A DNA stretch of 56,031 bases from Limimaricola litoreus (GCF_024159025.1 NZ_JAMYXC010000026.1:1-56031), one strand, 5' to 3'; numbered from the stretch's first letter, positions 23,904-33,405 are shown. The notes: generated by a model not told the origin, from the letters alone. Numbers and translations: made by a program.

Positions 23904-25411
23904 CACCGACCCGCAACATCCTCATCGTCATGGCCGACCAGCTCAACGGCACGCTGTTTCCCGACGGCCCGGCCGACTGGCTGCACGCGCCCAACCTCAC
24001 GGCGCTCGCCGCGCGTTCGACCCGTTTCGCCAACGCCTATACCGGCAGCCCGCTCTGCGCGCCGGGGCGGGCCTCGTTCATGTCGGGCCAGCTGCCCTTC
24101 CGCACGGGCGTCTATGACAACGCCGCCGAGTTCCCCTCCGACATCCCCACCTTCGCGCATCACCTGCGCCGCGCCGGCTGGCAGACCTGCCTTTCGGGCA
24201 AGATGCATTTCGTCGGCCCCGACCAGCTGCACGGCTTCGAGGAGCGGCTCACAACCGACATCTACCCCGCCGATTTCGGCTGGACGCCCGATTGGCGCAA
24301 GCCGGACGAGCGGATCGACTGGTGGTATCACAACTTGGGCTCGGTCACCGGTGCCGGGGTGGCCGAGATCACCAACCAGCTCGAATATGACGACGACGTG
24401 GCCCATCAGGCCAAGACCAAGCTCTATGACCTCGCGCGCGGCCACGACGCCCGGCCCTGGTGCCTGACGGTCAGCTTCACCCACCCGCACGACCCCTACG
24501 TCGCGCGGCGCAAGTACTGGGATCTCTACGAGGATTGCGAGCATCTCGATCCCGGGACCGATCCGATCGCTTACGAGGATCAGGACCCGCATTCCAAGCG
24601 CCTGCTCGACGCCGCCGATCACGAGAAGTTCGACATCACGCCCGAGCAGATCCGCCGGGCGCGCCAGGGCTATTTCGCCAACATCAGCTACATCGACGAC
24701 AAGCTGGGCGAGATCCTGCAGGTGCTCGAGGACACGCGGCAGGAGGCGGTCGTGGTCTTCGTTTCGGACCATGGCGACATGCTGGGCGAGCGCGGGCTGT
24801 GGTTCAAGATGAGCTTTCACGAGGGCTCCGCGCGGGTGCCTTTGATGATTTCGGCGGCGGGCATGGAGCCGGGTCTCGTCACCGATCCGGTTTCGGCGAT
24901 CGACGTGACGCCGACGCTGTGCGACCTCGCGGGCGTCGACATGTCCGAGGTCACGCCATGGACCGATGGCGAAAGCCTCGTGCCGCTGGGGCAGGGCGAG
25001 CGGCGCGAGACGCCGGTGGCGATCGAATACGCCGCCGAGGGCTCGATCGCGCCGATGATCGCGCTGCGCGAGGGGCGGTTCAAATACACCGCCTGCCCGG
25101 TCGATCCCGAGCAGCTCTTCGACCTCGACGCCGACCCCGAGGAGCGGGCGAACCTCGCCGCCGATCCGGCCCATGCCGAGACGATGGAGCGGTTTCGCGC
25201 CATGGCGGCCGAACGCTGGAACCTCGATCTGGTCGACGCGCAGGTTCGTGCCAGCCAAGCCCGCCGCTGGGTCGTCTACGAGGCGTTGCGGCAGGGCGGC
25301 TACTACCCGTGGGACTACCAGCCGCTGCGCGCCGCCTCCGAGCGGTACATGCGCAACCACATGGACCTCAACATTCTCGAGGAGAGCCAGCGCTTCCCGC
25401 GCGGCGAGTGA
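23900..25411 (+). CDS. betC: Choline-sulfatase BetC
   Basis: A 503-residue type I sulfatase that hydrolyses choline-O-sulfate to choline and sulfate. The formylglycine signature CxPxR is CAPGR with Cys53 in GSPLCAPGRASFMSGQLPFRTG, which needs activation by a formylglycine-generating enzyme or equivalent not seen in this window. Metal ligands are in NILIVMADQLN at the start and VFVSDHGDMLGERG later. The C-terminus RRWVVYEALRQGGYYPWDYQPLR matches BetC, including the tail used for oligomerisation. No signal peptide is present, so it acts in the cytoplasm on imported ester. It is located between betI and betB as in rhizobia. Confidence 0.95.
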   Translation: MTPTRNILIVMADQLNGTLFPDGPADWLHAPNLTALAARSTRFANAYTGSPLCAPGRASFMSGQLPFRTGVYDNAAEFPSDIPTFAHHLRRAGWQTCLSGKMHFVGPDQLHGFEERLTTDIYPADFGWTPDWRKPDERIDWWYHNLGSVTGAGVAEITNQLEYDDDVAHQAKTKLYDLARGHDARPWCLTVSFTHPHDPYVARRKYWDLYEDCEHLDPGTDPIAYEDQDPHSKRLLDAADHEKFDITPEQIRRARQGYFANISYIDDKLGEILQVLEDTRQEAVVVFVSDHGDMLGERGLWFKMSFHEGSARVPLMISAAGMEPGLVTDPVSAIDVTPTLCDLAGVDMSEVTPWTDGESLVPLGQGERRETPVAIEYAAEGSIAPMIALREGRFKYTACPVDPEQLFDLDADPEERANLAADPAHAETMERFRAMAAERWNLDLVDAQVRASQARRWVVYEALRQGGYYPWDYQPLRAASERYMRNHMDLNILEESQRFPRGE

Positions 25412-25438
25412 TCCTCCCTGATTCCGAAGGCAACCGAC

Positions 25439-26908
25439 ATGAGCTATCCGACCCAGCCCGAGGCCAGCCACTTCATCGATGGCGCCTACGTCGAGGACGC
25501 GTCCGGCGCGGCGCTGCCGGTGATCTACCCGGCCACCGGCGAGACCATCGCCGATCTGCACGCCGCGACGCCCGATCTCGTCGACCGGGCGATCGCGGCG
25601 GCGCAGCGCGCCCAGCCCGCCTGGGCCGCGCTGACCGGCACGGAGCGCGGCCGCATCCTGCGCCGCGCCGCCGACATCATCCGCGCGCGCAATCGCGAGC
25701 TGTCGGAGCTTGAAACGCACGACACGGGCAAGCCCTTGCAGGAGACGCTGGTGGCCGACGCCACCTCGGGCGCCGACGCGCTCGAATATTTCGGCGGGCT
25801 GGCGGCGACGCTCTCGGGCGAGCACATCCAGATGGGCGAGGATTTCATCTATACCCGCCGCGAGGCGCTGGGCGTGACGGTCGGCATCGGCGCGTGGAAC
25901 TACCCCACACAGATCGCCTGCTGGAAGGCGGCGCCCGCGCTCGCCTGCGGCAACACAATGGTCTTCAAACCCTCCGAGACGACGCCGCTTTCGGCGCTCA
26001 AGGTGGCCGAGATCCTCGTCGAGGCGGGCGCACCGCCGGGCGTGTTCAACGTGGTGCAGGGCTATGGCGAGGTCGGCGCAAAGCTGGTCGAGGACGCGCG
26101 CGTCGCCAAGGTCTCGCTCACCGGTTCGGTGCCGACGGGCCGGCGCGTCTATGCCGCCGCCGCGGACGGCATGAAGTCGGTGACGATGGAGCTCGGGGGC
26201 AAGTCGCCGCTGGTGATCTTCGACGACGCCAATGTCGAGGACGCCGTCTCGGCGGCGATCAACGCCAATTTCTACTCGACCGGGCAGATCTGCTCGAACG
26301 GCACGCGCGTCTTCGTGCAGGACGGCATCCGCGAGGCCTTTCTCGCGCGGCTCTCCGGGCGATTGCGCGGCGTGAAGATGGGCGATCCGCTCGACGAGGC
26401 CACCAACTTCGGCCCGATGGTCAGCGCGCGCCAGCGTGAGATCGTCGAGGGCTTCATCGCCCGGGGCCGCGATGAGGGTGCGCGGTTGGTCGCGGGCGGC
26501 GGTCGCCCCGAGGGCATGGCGGAGGACGGCGGCTACTGGATCGAGCCCACGGTCTTCGCGGATGTGACCGACGACATGACCATCGCGCGCGAGGAGATCT
26601 TCGGCCCCGTCATGTCGGTCTTCGGTTTTGCGACCGAGGAAGAAGCGCTCGAGCGCGCCAATGCCACGGTCTACGGCCTGTCGGCGGGCGTCTTCACCCG
26701 CGATCTGGCGCGCGCGCATCGCGTCGTGGCCAAGCTGCAGGCCGGGTCCTGCTGGATCAACACCTACAACCTGACGCCGGTCGAGGCGCCCTTCGGCGGC
26801 ATGAAGATGTCCGGCGTGGGCCGCGAGAACGGGCAGGTGGCGATCGAACACTGGAGCCAGCTCAAGACCGTCTACGTCGCCATGGGCGAGGTCGAGGCGC
26901 CCTACTGA
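25439..26908 (+). CDS. betB: Betaine aldehyde dehydrogenase BetB
   Basis: The 489-residue NAD(P)-dependent aldehyde dehydrogenase oxidises betaine aldehyde to glycine betaine. Signature residues are present: the Asn in [20 protein letters not shown] (Asn154), catalytic Glu251 in [12 protein letters not shown] and nucleophile Cys285 in [14 protein letters not shown]. The NAD loop LTGSVPTG and the C-terminal [21 protein letters not shown] are also typical. The SNGTR after the Cys is typical of BetB/ALDH9 rather than succinate-semialdehyde dehydrogenases. It follows betC by 27 bases in the same operon. Confidence 0.95.
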   Translation: MSYPTQPEASHFIDGAYVEDASGAALPVIYPATGETIADLHAATPDLVDRAIAAAQRAQPAWAALTGTERGRILRRAADIIRARNRELSELETHDTGKPLQETLVADATSGADALEYFGGLAATLSGEHIQMGEDFIYTRREALGVTVGIGAWNYPTQIACWKAAPALACGNTMVFKPSETTPLSALKVAEILVEAGAPPGVFNVVQGYGEVGAKLVEDARVAKVSLTGSVPTGRRVYAAAADGMKSVTMELGGKSPLVIFDDANVEDAVSAAINANFYSTGQICSNGTRVFVQDGIREAFLARLSGRLRGVKMGDPLDEATNFGPMVSARQREIVEGFIARGRDEGARLVAGGGRPEGMAEDGGYWIEPTVFADVTDDMTIAREEIFGPVMSVFGFATEEEALERANATVYGLSAGVFTRDLARAHRVVAKLQAGSCWINTYNLTPVEAPFGGMKMSGVGRENGQVAIEHWSQLKTVYVAMGEVEAPY

Positions 26909-26983
26909 GCCCCGAGGGGGCGATCTGTAACGACCGGGCGCGGCCAAGGGTGGCCGTGACCCCCACGAATCGGGATGCATGTG

Positions 26984-28639
26984 ATGGAAGCGGACTACGT
27001 GATCGTCGGGGCCGGCAGCGCCGGCTGCACCATGGCCTATCGCCTCTCCGAGGCGGGAAAGAGCGTCATCGTCATCGAGCATGGCGGCACCGATGCGGGG
27101 CCGTTCATCCAGATGCCCGGCGCGCTCAGCTATCCGATGAACATGGCGCGCTACGACTGGGGCTACCGCTCCGAGCCCGAGCCGCATCTGGGCGGCCGCC
27201 GTCTCGCCACGCCGCGCGGCAAGGTGATCGGCGGCTCCTCCTCGATCAACGGCATGGTCTATGTGCGCGGCCACGCGCGCGATTTCGACACATGGTCCGA
27301 GATGGGAGCGACAGGCTGGGACTACGCGGGCGTGCTGCCCTATTTCCGGCGGATGGAGAACTGGCACGACGGCGGCCATGGCGGTGATCCGGCCCGGCGC
27401 GGCCATGACGGGCCGCTGCATGTCACCCGTGGCCCGCGCGACAACCCGCTGACCCGCGCCTTCGTCGAGGCGGGCGGGCAGGCGGGCTACCAGCTCACCG
27501 ATGATTACAACGGCGAGAAGCAGGAGGGCTTCGGCCCGATGGAGGCGACGATCTGGCAGGGCACCCGCTGGTCCGCCGCCAATGCCTATCTGCGCCCGGC
27601 GCTCAAGCGCGACAACTGCACGCTGGTGCGGGCACTGGCGCATCGCGTGGTGATCAAGGAGGGCCGGGCCACCGGGGTCGAGGTCTCGCGCGGGGGCAGG
27701 ACCGAGGTGATCGGCGCGCGCGCCGAGGTGATCGTCGCCGCCTCCTCGATCAACTCGCCCAAGCTGCTGATGCTGTCGGGCATCGGCCCCGCCGCGCATC
27801 TGGCCGAGCATGGCATCGAGGTGAAGGCCGACCGCGCGGGCGTGGGGCAGAACCTGCAGGATCACCTTGAACTCTACGTCCAGATGGCCGCGACGCAGCC
27901 CGTTTCGCTCTTCAGCCACTGGAACCTCTGGGGCAAGGGCATGGTCGGCACGCAGTGGATGCTGACGCGCTCGGGGCTGGGCGCCTCGAACCAGTTCGAG
28001 AGCGCAGGCTTCATCCGCTCGCGCGCGGGCATCGAATATCCCGACATCCAGTATCACTTCCTGCCCATGGCCGTGCGCTACGACGGGCAGGCGGCGGCCG
28101 AGGGGCATGGCTTTCAGGCACATGTGGGGCCGATGCGCTCGGGCTCGCGCGGCCATGTGACACTGGCCTCGGCCAAGGCGGAGGACGCGCCGAAGATCCT
28201 GTTCAACTACATGTCGACCGAACAGGACTGGGCCGATTTCCGGGCCTGCATCCGGCTGACGCGCGAGATCTTCAGCCAGCCCGCCTTTGCGCCCTATCGC
28301 GGCCACGAGATCTTGCCGGGCGACGAATTCCAGACTGACGCGGAGCTCGACGCGGCGATCAAGGAGCATGTGGAGAGCGCCTATCACCCCTGCGGCACCT
28401 GCCGGATGGGCGCGCGCGACGATGCGGGTGCGGTGGTCGATCCCGAATGCCGGGTGATCGGGGTCGAGGGGCTGCGCGTGGCCGACAGCTCGATCTTTCC
28501 GCGCATCACCAACGGCAATCTCAACGCGCCCTCGATCATGGTGGGCGAGAAGGCCTCGGACCATATCCTCGGGCGCAGGCTCGACCCGCTCGACGAAAAG
28601 CCGTGGATTCACCCCGCGTGGCGTGTGGCGCAGCGCTGA
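26984..28639 (+). CDS. betA: Choline dehydrogenase BetA
   Basis: The 551-residue GMC-family flavoprotein oxidises choline to betaine aldehyde and is usually associated with the inner membrane. The FAD motif is [12 protein letters not shown] at residues 4-15. GMC signature 1 is in [20 protein letters not shown] and signature 2 in [17 protein letters not shown]. The active-site His region is [11 protein letters not shown], and [17 protein letters not shown] closes the FAD site. The start at 26984 (MEADYVIVG) is preferred over ATG 26975 because it matches BetA N-termini and has GGG at proper spacing. It is the last gene of the operon; no terminator is visible after it. Confidence 0.94.
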   Translation: MEADYVIVGAGSAGCTMAYRLSEAGKSVIVIEHGGTDAGPFIQMPGALSYPMNMARYDWGYRSEPEPHLGGRRLATPRGKVIGGSSSINGMVYVRGHARDFDTWSEMGATGWDYAGVLPYFRRMENWHDGGHGGDPARRGHDGPLHVTRGPRDNPLTRAFVEAGGQAGYQLTDDYNGEKQEGFGPMEATIWQGTRWSAANAYLRPALKRDNCTLVRALAHRVVIKEGRATGVEVSRGGRTEVIGARAEVIVAASSINSPKLLMLSGIGPAAHLAEHGIEVKADRAGVGQNLQDHLELYVQMAATQPVSLFSHWNLWGKGMVGTQWMLTRSGLGASNQFESAGFIRSRAGIEYPDIQYHFLPMAVRYDGQAAAEGHGFQAHVGPMRSGSRGHVTLASAKAEDAPKILFNYMSTEQDWADFRACIRLTREIFSQPAFAPYRGHEILPGDEFQTDAELDAAIKEHVESAYHPCGTCRMGARDDAGAVVDPECRVIGVEGLRVADSSIFPRITNGNLNAPSIMVGEKASDHILGRRLDPLDEKPWIHPAWRVAQR

Positions 28640-28662
28640 GACTCGCGGGAAGCAGGAATTCC

Positions 28663-28677
28663 TTAACTTTAAGTTAA
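28663..28677 (+). promoter_or_regulatory. CtrA-type box (TTAA-N7-TTAA)
   Basis: TTAA (28663-28666), seven bases, TTAA (28674-28677), lying within the perfect inverted repeat CTTAACTT-T-AAGTTAAG (28662-28678). It is 43 bases upstream of the thermonuclease gene, a position suited to transcription control, and strikingly A+T-rich in this context. The motif matches the known alphaproteobacterial CtrA consensus; actual binding is inference. Confidence 0.45.
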
Positions 28678-28720
28678 GCCAGCACTTGCCGAAGCGGGAA
28701 AAAGCGCCGACATCCCTGTC

Positions 28721-29398
28721 ATGCCCTGCTTCGCGTTCCTCGCCTTTCTCGGCCTGTGCAGCCCCGAGCCCGCCCCGACCACCGGCCCCGCCGGCCCGGT
28801 TGCAGTGATCGACGGCGACACGCTCGATGTCGGCGGGGCGCGGGTGCGGTTGCATGGCGTCGATGCACCCGAGAGCGCGCAAAGCTGTGGCACGGGCTCC
28901 GGGGCGGTCTGGGCCTGCGGCGACTGGGTGACGCAGGAGGCTTCGCTGCGCTTCGCGGGCCGCGAGGCGGTCTGCGAGACGGTCGACATCGACCGTTACG
29001 AGCGCATCGTCGCGCGCTGCGCCGTCGGGGGGGACGACATCGGCGAGACGCTGGTCTCCGAAGGTCTCGCGCTGGCCTATGTGGAATACTCCGAGGATTA
29101 CCTCGAAAGCGAAGCCGAGGCCCGCGAAGCGGGGCGCGGCATCTGGCGCGGCGAGGTCGAGGCGCCCTGGGACTGGCGGCGCGCCAAGCGCGAAGGGCGT
29201 AGCACGGCCGCGCCAAAGGAGCGGGTCGAGGCGGGCGGCTGCGCGATCAAGGGCAACGTCTCGGGCGGCGGGCGGATCTACCACATGCCGGGCGATCCCT
29301 TCTACGGGCGCACCAAGATCGACACCGCCTCGGGCGAGCGCTGGTTCTGCAACGAGGCCGAGGCGCGCCGCGCCGGCTGGCGCCACGCCGGAAGCTGA
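28721..29398 (+). CDS. Secreted thermonuclease (SNase-like) family protein
   Basis: A 225-residue protein. A short hydrophobic N-terminus (MPCFAFLAFLGLCSPEPAP, with a Cys that could be lipidated) suggests export. The staphylococcal-nuclease domain spans ~25-145: VIDGDTLDVGGARVRLHGVDAPE with the calcium and first catalytic Asp/Arg positions, then RYERIVARC, and VSEGLALAYVEYSEDYLESEAEAREAGRGIW. The C-terminal ~50 residues (GCAIKGNVSGGGRIYHMPGDPFYGRTKI) are an extra domain often fused to these nucleases. No good Shine-Dalgarno is visible, so the start is tentative. A CtrA-type box lies upstream. It probably degrades extracellular or periplasmic nucleic acid. Confidence 0.85.
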   Translation: MPCFAFLAFLGLCSPEPAPTTGPAGPVAVIDGDTLDVGGARVRLHGVDAPESAQSCGTGSGAVWACGDWVTQEASLRFAGREAVCETVDIDRYERIVARCAVGGDDIGETLVSEGLALAYVEYSEDYLESEAEAREAGRGIWRGEVEAPWDWRRAKREGRSTAAPKERVEAGGCAIKGNVSGGGRIYHMPGDPFYGRTKIDTASGERWFCNEAEARRAGWRHAGS

Positions 29399-29541
29399 CC
29401 CTTCCGATTTCGCCCACATCACCGGTTGCCGTCGATCGCCTCCGCCCGTTCGGGGTTCGCATGGTATGGCGCGTCGCGGCGGGGCCGTCTATCACACGGG
29501 CTGCCGCAGATCTCGCGGCGCAGCCCGAGGACACGACTGAC

Positions 29542-29925
29542 ATGGAAAAACACCGCGGATTTCCCGGCCGGCTGTCCGGCACAGATTTCCAGTTCACCAT
29601 CCGCCGCGCGGCCAAGGACGGTCCGACCAAGATCATCCGCCGCGAGCGCTTCCGCGATCGGCGCCCGCCCGACCGCCGCGCCGATGAGGGCTTCATGGCC
29701 GCGCTCTGGGCGCAGTTCGGCGAAGAGCCCTTCGTGCGCGGCAATCTCGACGCCGCGCGGTTGAGCTGGCTGTTCGGGCGTGAGGTGGTGCCCGCCGAAG
29801 ACCCGTTCGATCCGCAGGATTACGACGCGCTGCTGCGCATCGATGTCGAGGTGGCGCGGCACAGCTTCCCGGATGTCTTCGGCGGGACGATGCAGGAGGA
29901 CGACGACGAAGACGGGGACTGGTGA
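29542..29925 (+). CDS. Conserved hypothetical protein
   Basis: This 127-residue soluble protein has a basic N-terminal half (RRAAKDGPTKIIRRERFRDRR) and an acidic C-terminus (QEDDDEDGDW). No signal peptide, membrane segment or catalytic motif is recognisable, and I cannot assign a family. The start at ATG 29542 (MEKHRGFPGRLSGTDF) is chosen because the upstream extension to 29461 looks non-coding. It lies between the nuclease and a small lipoprotein gene on the same strand, with about 140 bases on each side that hold no obvious gene. Confidence 0.6.
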   Translation: MEKHRGFPGRLSGTDFQFTIRRAAKDGPTKIIRRERFRDRRPPDRRADEGFMAALWAQFGEEPFVRGNLDAARLSWLFGREVVPAEDPFDPQDYDALLRIDVEVARHSFPDVFGGTMQEDDDEDGDW

Positions 29926-30078
29926 ACCCCGCGCCTCGCAAGCGGCGGGTTGCCGCCCATGCCGTGGCGATGATGCCGAAGCGGCAGGGCCAAGCAGCCT
30001 GTTCCCTTGCGCAGAGCCTGTCAACATGGCAGTGATCGCCGCATCTGGGGCACCATTCTTCACTTTCGGAGACCGAAA

Positions 30079-30297
30079 ATGACTTCCAAGTTCAAACTCT
30101 TTGGCGCCTTCGGCGTCGCCGCCATCCTCGCCGCTTGTGGCGCGACCCCCGGTGAGCGCGCCGCGACCGGCGCCCTCGCGGGCGCTGCCACCGCGCAGGT
30201 GGTCGGCGAAAACGCCGTCAACGGCGCGCTCATCGGCGGTGCGATCGGCGGCATCGCGCCTTGCGTGACCAACCCGAACGCGAACGGCTGCTACTGA
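30079..30297 (+). CDS. Small glycine-zipper lipoprotein
   Basis: A 72-residue protein with a lipobox (AAILAACG, Cys about residue 19) after MTSKFKLFGAFGVAAIL, so it should be an acylated lipoprotein. The mature part is a Gly/Ala-rich glycine-zipper segment (TGALAGAATAQVVGENAVNGALIGGAIGGIA) and ends CVTNPNANGCY with two more Cys. Similar small entericidin/17-kDa-antigen-like proteins are common in Rhodobacteraceae; the role is unknown. CGGAGACC supplies the ribosome site. A strong terminator follows at 30342. Confidence 0.82.
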   Translation: MTSKFKLFGAFGVAAILAACGATPGERAATGALAGAATAQVVGENAVNGALIGGAIGGIAPCVTNPNANGCY

Positions 30298-30341
30298 GCC
30301 ACGCGCATCCGGCCTTTGGGCCGGGCGTATGGAACATGACG

Positions 30342-30372
30342 GGCCGCCGGGGGAACCCCCGGCGGCCTTTTT
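30342..30372 (+). terminator. Strong rho-independent terminator
   Basis: GGCCGCCGGGGG (30342-30353), AA, CCCCCGGCGGCC (30356-30367): a perfect 12-bp stem followed by five T residues. It ends the lipoprotein transcript and lies between it and the convergent DUF4174 gene. Confidence 0.92.
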
Positions 30373-30420
30373 GCATGAAATACGGCGGGGCAGGGGCCTG
30401 CCCGGTCCCCGCCGCTTCGG

Positions 30421-30924
30421 TCAGCGCAGTGGCAGTGCCTGCGCCCCCGCGCCATCGAGAGGGCGGTTCGCGTCTCGGATCTCCTGCTGGCGCAGCGGCA
30501 GCTTGTCGATGGCATGGATCAGTTCGCGCCCGGTGAAGGGGGCAGGCTTGCGCTGTGCGATGCGCCCGTCCTTGCCGATCAGGATCACCGCGAAGCCGCG
30601 CGGGCGCAGGCTGCGGCGGATCGGGCTGCGCGCGTCGGGGTCGGTGTCGATCAGCACGATCACGTCGCGCACTGCCAGCTCGTCGATCCGCTCGGCGAGA
30701 AAGCCCATCTGCCTTTGGAACTGCGGATCCGTCGCGCCGTCGGCGAAGACCACGATCGGGCGGGCGATGAATTCGAAATCATCGAGCTCCGCCTCGCCCA
30801 CGGGGTAGGCCGCGCGCGGCTCCTCAGCCCAGCGCAGGAGAAGATCCGGGGCCTCCTGCGCGGCAGCGAGGGGAACGGCCCAGACGAGGGCCATGAACGC
30901 GAGCAGGGGGCGAAGCTGTTTCAT
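30421..30924 (-). CDS. DUF4174 domain secreted protein
   Basis: A 167-residue protein with a Sec signal peptide (MKQLRPLLAFMALVWAVPLAAA, residues 1-22). The body has the DUF4174 pattern: RPIVVFADGATDPQFQRQMGFLAERIDELAVRDVIVLIDTDPDA, then RPRGFAVILIGKDGRIAQRKPAPFTGRELIHAIDKLPLRQQEIR. The fold resembles thioredoxin but has no CxxC motif. These are small periplasmic proteins of unknown role, common in marine alphaproteobacteria. It converges on the lipoprotein gene; upstream 30925-31152 is a 228-base non-coding region without clear signals. Confidence 0.85.
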   Translation of the reverse strand: MKQLRPLLAFMALVWAVPLAAAQEAPDLLLRWAEEPRAAYPVGEAELDDFEFIARPIVVFADGATDPQFQRQMGFLAERIDELAVRDVIVLIDTDPDARSPIRRSLRPRGFAVILIGKDGRIAQRKPAPFTGRELIHAIDKLPLRQQEIRDANRPLDGAGAQALPLR

Positions 30925-31152
30925 GCCCTCAACATAAGCACGATTGACGCGCGCGCGAAGGGCGGCGCGACAATCCGTACCCCGGTCGAGCGCAACGTCG
31001 CCTCGCGTGGCGCGTGCGCCTCGCGCGAAAGGGCGGGCAGGGCCGCGCGACGCCGATCCGGCCCTTGCGCGGCGCGCAATGCCTGCAAGGGCACTTGCGG
31101 CGCGCGGCGGGACGCGACATCACGGGCGCCGACTCAGTTCCCGGAGACCGAC

Positions 31153-31623
31153 ATGATCCGCCCCGCCACGCCCGACGACGCGCCCGCGCTCGGCATCATC
31201 TGGAACCGCGTGATCCGCGAGACGACCTCGATCTTCAACGCCACCGAGCGCAGCGAGGCGGAGATCGCGCAGATCATCGGCAATGGCGACCCCTTCTTCG
31301 TCTGGGACGAGGCGGGCGTGCAAGGCTTCGCCCGGTGGTTTCCCTTTCGCGGCACGGATGGCTACCGCCACACGGTCGAGCACACGATCCTGCTCGCCCC
31401 CGGCCTGCACGGGCGCGGCGCGGGCCGGTTGATGATGGGGCGTCTGTTCGAGACGGCGCGCTCCGCCGACAAGCATGTCATGGTCGCCTGCGTCACGGCC
31501 GAGAACACGGCCGGGATCGCCTTTCACGAGCGGATGGGCTTCGAGCAAAGCGGATACATGCCGCAGGTCGGCCGCAAGTTCGGCCGTTGGCTCGATCTTG
31601 CCATCCTGCAGAAACGACTCTGA
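31153..31623 (+). CDS. GNAT N-acetyltransferase (phosphinothricin-type)
   Basis: A 156-residue GNAT-fold acetyltransferase, MIRPATPDDAPALGIIWNRVIRETTSIF at the start. The acetyl-CoA loop is HTILLAPGLHGRGAGRLMMGRLFE (motif A, RGAGRL), and the end is NTAGIAFHERMGFEQSGYMPQVGRKFGRWLDLAILQK, as in phosphinothricin / methionine-sulfoximine acetyltransferases (Pat/MddA type). It should acetylate a small amino-acid-like substrate. Start is at ATG 31153 after GGAG; the long upstream open frame is a shadow. Next gene (TerB-DnaJ) starts 31 bases downstream. Confidence 0.88.
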   Translation: MIRPATPDDAPALGIIWNRVIRETTSIFNATERSEAEIAQIIGNGDPFFVWDEAGVQGFARWFPFRGTDGYRHTVEHTILLAPGLHGRGAGRLMMGRLFETARSADKHVMVACVTAENTAGIAFHERMGFEQSGYMPQVGRKFGRWLDLAILQKRL

Positions 31624-31654
31624 CAATGCCGCAACGCGGCGCTAAGGTGGGCCC

Positions 31655-32383
31655 ATGTCGATCTGGACACGCATAGCCGAGATCCTCTCCGCGCTGAGGC
31701 AGGGCGAAAGCCTCGCTTCGATCTTCGATCGGCTGCGCACCCCGCCCGAACGCTCGGTGGCCTTCGCCATCGCCGTCATCGCGCTGGGCGCGAAGATGGC
31801 CAAGGCCGACGGGCAGGTGACGCGCGGCGAGGTCGCGGCCTTCCGCGAGGTTTTCACCATCCCGCCCGAAGAAGAGACCAACGCCGCGCGCGTCTTCAAC
31901 ATGGCGCGCACCGACGTGGCGGGCTTCGAGGATTACGCCGCCAAGATCGCCGCGATGTTCGGCAAGGACAAGGGTCCCCTGTGCGACCTGATGGAGGGGC
32001 TGTTTCACATAGCCCTCGCCGATGGCGACTATCACCCCGCCGAGAACGCCTTTCTGCAGCGCGTCGCCGAGATCTTCGAGATCGACCCGCGCAGCTTCGC
32101 GCGGCTGCGTGCGCGTTTCGTCCCCGATGCCGAGCCCGATCCCTACGACGTGCTGGGCGTTTCGCCCGATGACGACATGGCCGAGATCCGCGATGCCTGG
32201 CGCGGCATCGTGCGCGAGACCCATCCCGACCGGCTCATTGCGCGCGGCTTGCCCGAAGAGGCGATGAAGATGGCCGAAAGCCGTCTCATCGCCGCCAACC
32301 GTGCCTGGGAGCGGATCTCCGAAGGGCAGGGGGCGGACCGGGTCGTCACCACCGCGCCGGGCGGCGACGAAGGCCGCGCCTGA
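31655..32383 (+). CDS. TerB-like and DnaJ domain protein (DjlA-like)
   Basis: The 242-residue protein has a TerB-like helical domain at ~30-155 (AFAIAVIALGAKMAKADGQVTRGEVAAF, typical of DjlA) and a C-terminal J domain from ~162 (DPYDVLGVSPDDDMAEIRDAWRGIV) with the HPD motif at 190-192. E. coli DjlA has an N-terminal membrane helix that is lacking here, so this one is cytoplasmic. It should be a co-chaperone that stimulates DnaK, with TerB giving specificity. Its stop and the ATG of the next gene share one base (TGATG), suggesting coupling. Confidence 0.88.
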   Translation: MSIWTRIAEILSALRQGESLASIFDRLRTPPERSVAFAIAVIALGAKMAKADGQVTRGEVAAFREVFTIPPEEETNAARVFNMARTDVAGFEDYAAKIAAMFGKDKGPLCDLMEGLFHIALADGDYHPAENAFLQRVAEIFEIDPRSFARLRARFVPDAEPDPYDVLGVSPDDDMAEIRDAWRGIVRETHPDRLIARGLPEEAMKMAESRLIAANRAWERISEGQGADRVVTTAPGGDEGRA

Positions 32384-33396
32384 TGCGGCTGGCGACGTGG
32401 AACGTCGCCTGGTTTGACCGGCTGTTCGACGATGCGGGCCAGCCGCAGCATGACATGGGCGACTCCGCGCGCTATGGCATCACCCGCGCGCAGCAGCTGG
32501 ACGGCATCGCCCATGTGATGCACGCGCTCGACGCGGACGGGATCGTGGTGGTCGAGGCCCCCGATACGGGCGGCAAGCGCGACGGGGTTCGCGCGCTCGA
32601 GACATTCGCAGCCCAAGCCGGGCTGAGGACGCGCGAGGCGCTGATCGGGTTTCGCAGCCATACCCAGCAGGAGATCGCCTTTCTCTACGATCCCGACCGG
32701 CTGCGCGCCCGCCACGATCCGCGCGCCAGCGCAAGCGCCCCGCGGTTCGATCTGCACGCGGGTAAGGGCGACAGCCGGATCGCATGGTCCAAGCCGCCGT
32801 TGGAGCTCGTGGTCGAGGCGGAGGGGGCGGTGCTGCGGCTGATCGGGGTGCATGCCAAGTCCAAGGCCCCGCATGGTGCCGACGATGCGCGCGACCTTCA
32901 GCGCATCGCGGTGGAGAACCGCCGCAAGCAGCTCGCGCAATGCGGCTGGCTGCGGGCGCGGATCGAGGATCATCTCGACGCGGGCGACAGCCTCGTGGTG
33001 ATGGGCGATTTCAACGACGGCCCCGGCCTCGATGCGCAGGAGCGGCTGTTCGGCCGCTCGGGCATCGAGATCGTGCTGGGCGAGGAGGCCCCGCCGGAGC
33101 GCCGGCTTCACGATCCGCATGCCCGGCTCGCGCTTGCGCATCCGATGGCGGCCCAGCCGGCCACCGCGCGCTTTGCCGTGCCGCCCGACTGGCGCATTCT
33201 CTCGGCCCTCCTTGATTACGCGATGATCTCGCCCGACCTGTGCGCCTGCGGCCCCCGCTGGCGCATCTGGCACCCCTTCGACGATCCCGAGATCTATGCC
33301 GATGCCAAACTGAGCGCGGCCTTGCTCGCGGCCTCCGATCATTTTCCTGTCACGCTCGATCTCGACCTGTCTGGAAAGCCCGTCCCCGCCGCCTAG
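32383..33396 (+). CDS. Endonuclease/exonuclease/phosphatase (EEP) fold protein
   Basis: A 337-residue EEP superfamily protein. Strand LATWNVAWFDRLF at the start holds the metal-binding Asn. The middle has VVVEAPDTGG (acid ligand), then LRLIGVHAKSKAP, VVMGDFNDGPG (Asp/Asn pair) and the final SDHFPVTLDL with the catalytic Asp-His. All key EEP residues are present, so it is probably an active metal-dependent phosphodiesterase or nuclease. No signal peptide. The substrate (nucleic acid or a phosphorylated metabolite) is not inferable. It overlaps the J-domain gene by one base. Confidence 0.85.
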   Translation: MRLATWNVAWFDRLFDDAGQPQHDMGDSARYGITRAQQLDGIAHVMHALDADGIVVVEAPDTGGKRDGVRALETFAAQAGLRTREALIGFRSHTQQEIAFLYDPDRLRARHDPRASASAPRFDLHAGKGDSRIAWSKPPLELVVEAEGAVLRLIGVHAKSKAPHGADDARDLQRIAVENRRKQLAQCGWLRARIEDHLDAGDSLVVMGDFNDGPGLDAQERLFGRSGIEIVLGEEAPPERRLHDPHARLALAHPMAAQPATARFAVPPDWRILSALLDYAMISPDLCACGPRWRIWHPFDDPEIYADAKLSAALLAASDHFPVTLDLDLSGKPVPAA

Positions 33397-33405
33397 ATCG
33401 GGGGC

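Noticed and set aside
23711-29422. A 1903-codon open frame on the minus strand across betI-betC-betB-betA
   Set aside because: It is antisense to four well-supported genes, has no recognisable domains, and its His/Arg/Ala/Pro-heavy composition is what GC-rich reverse frames give. Codon-position bias of the sense genes explains the lack of stops.
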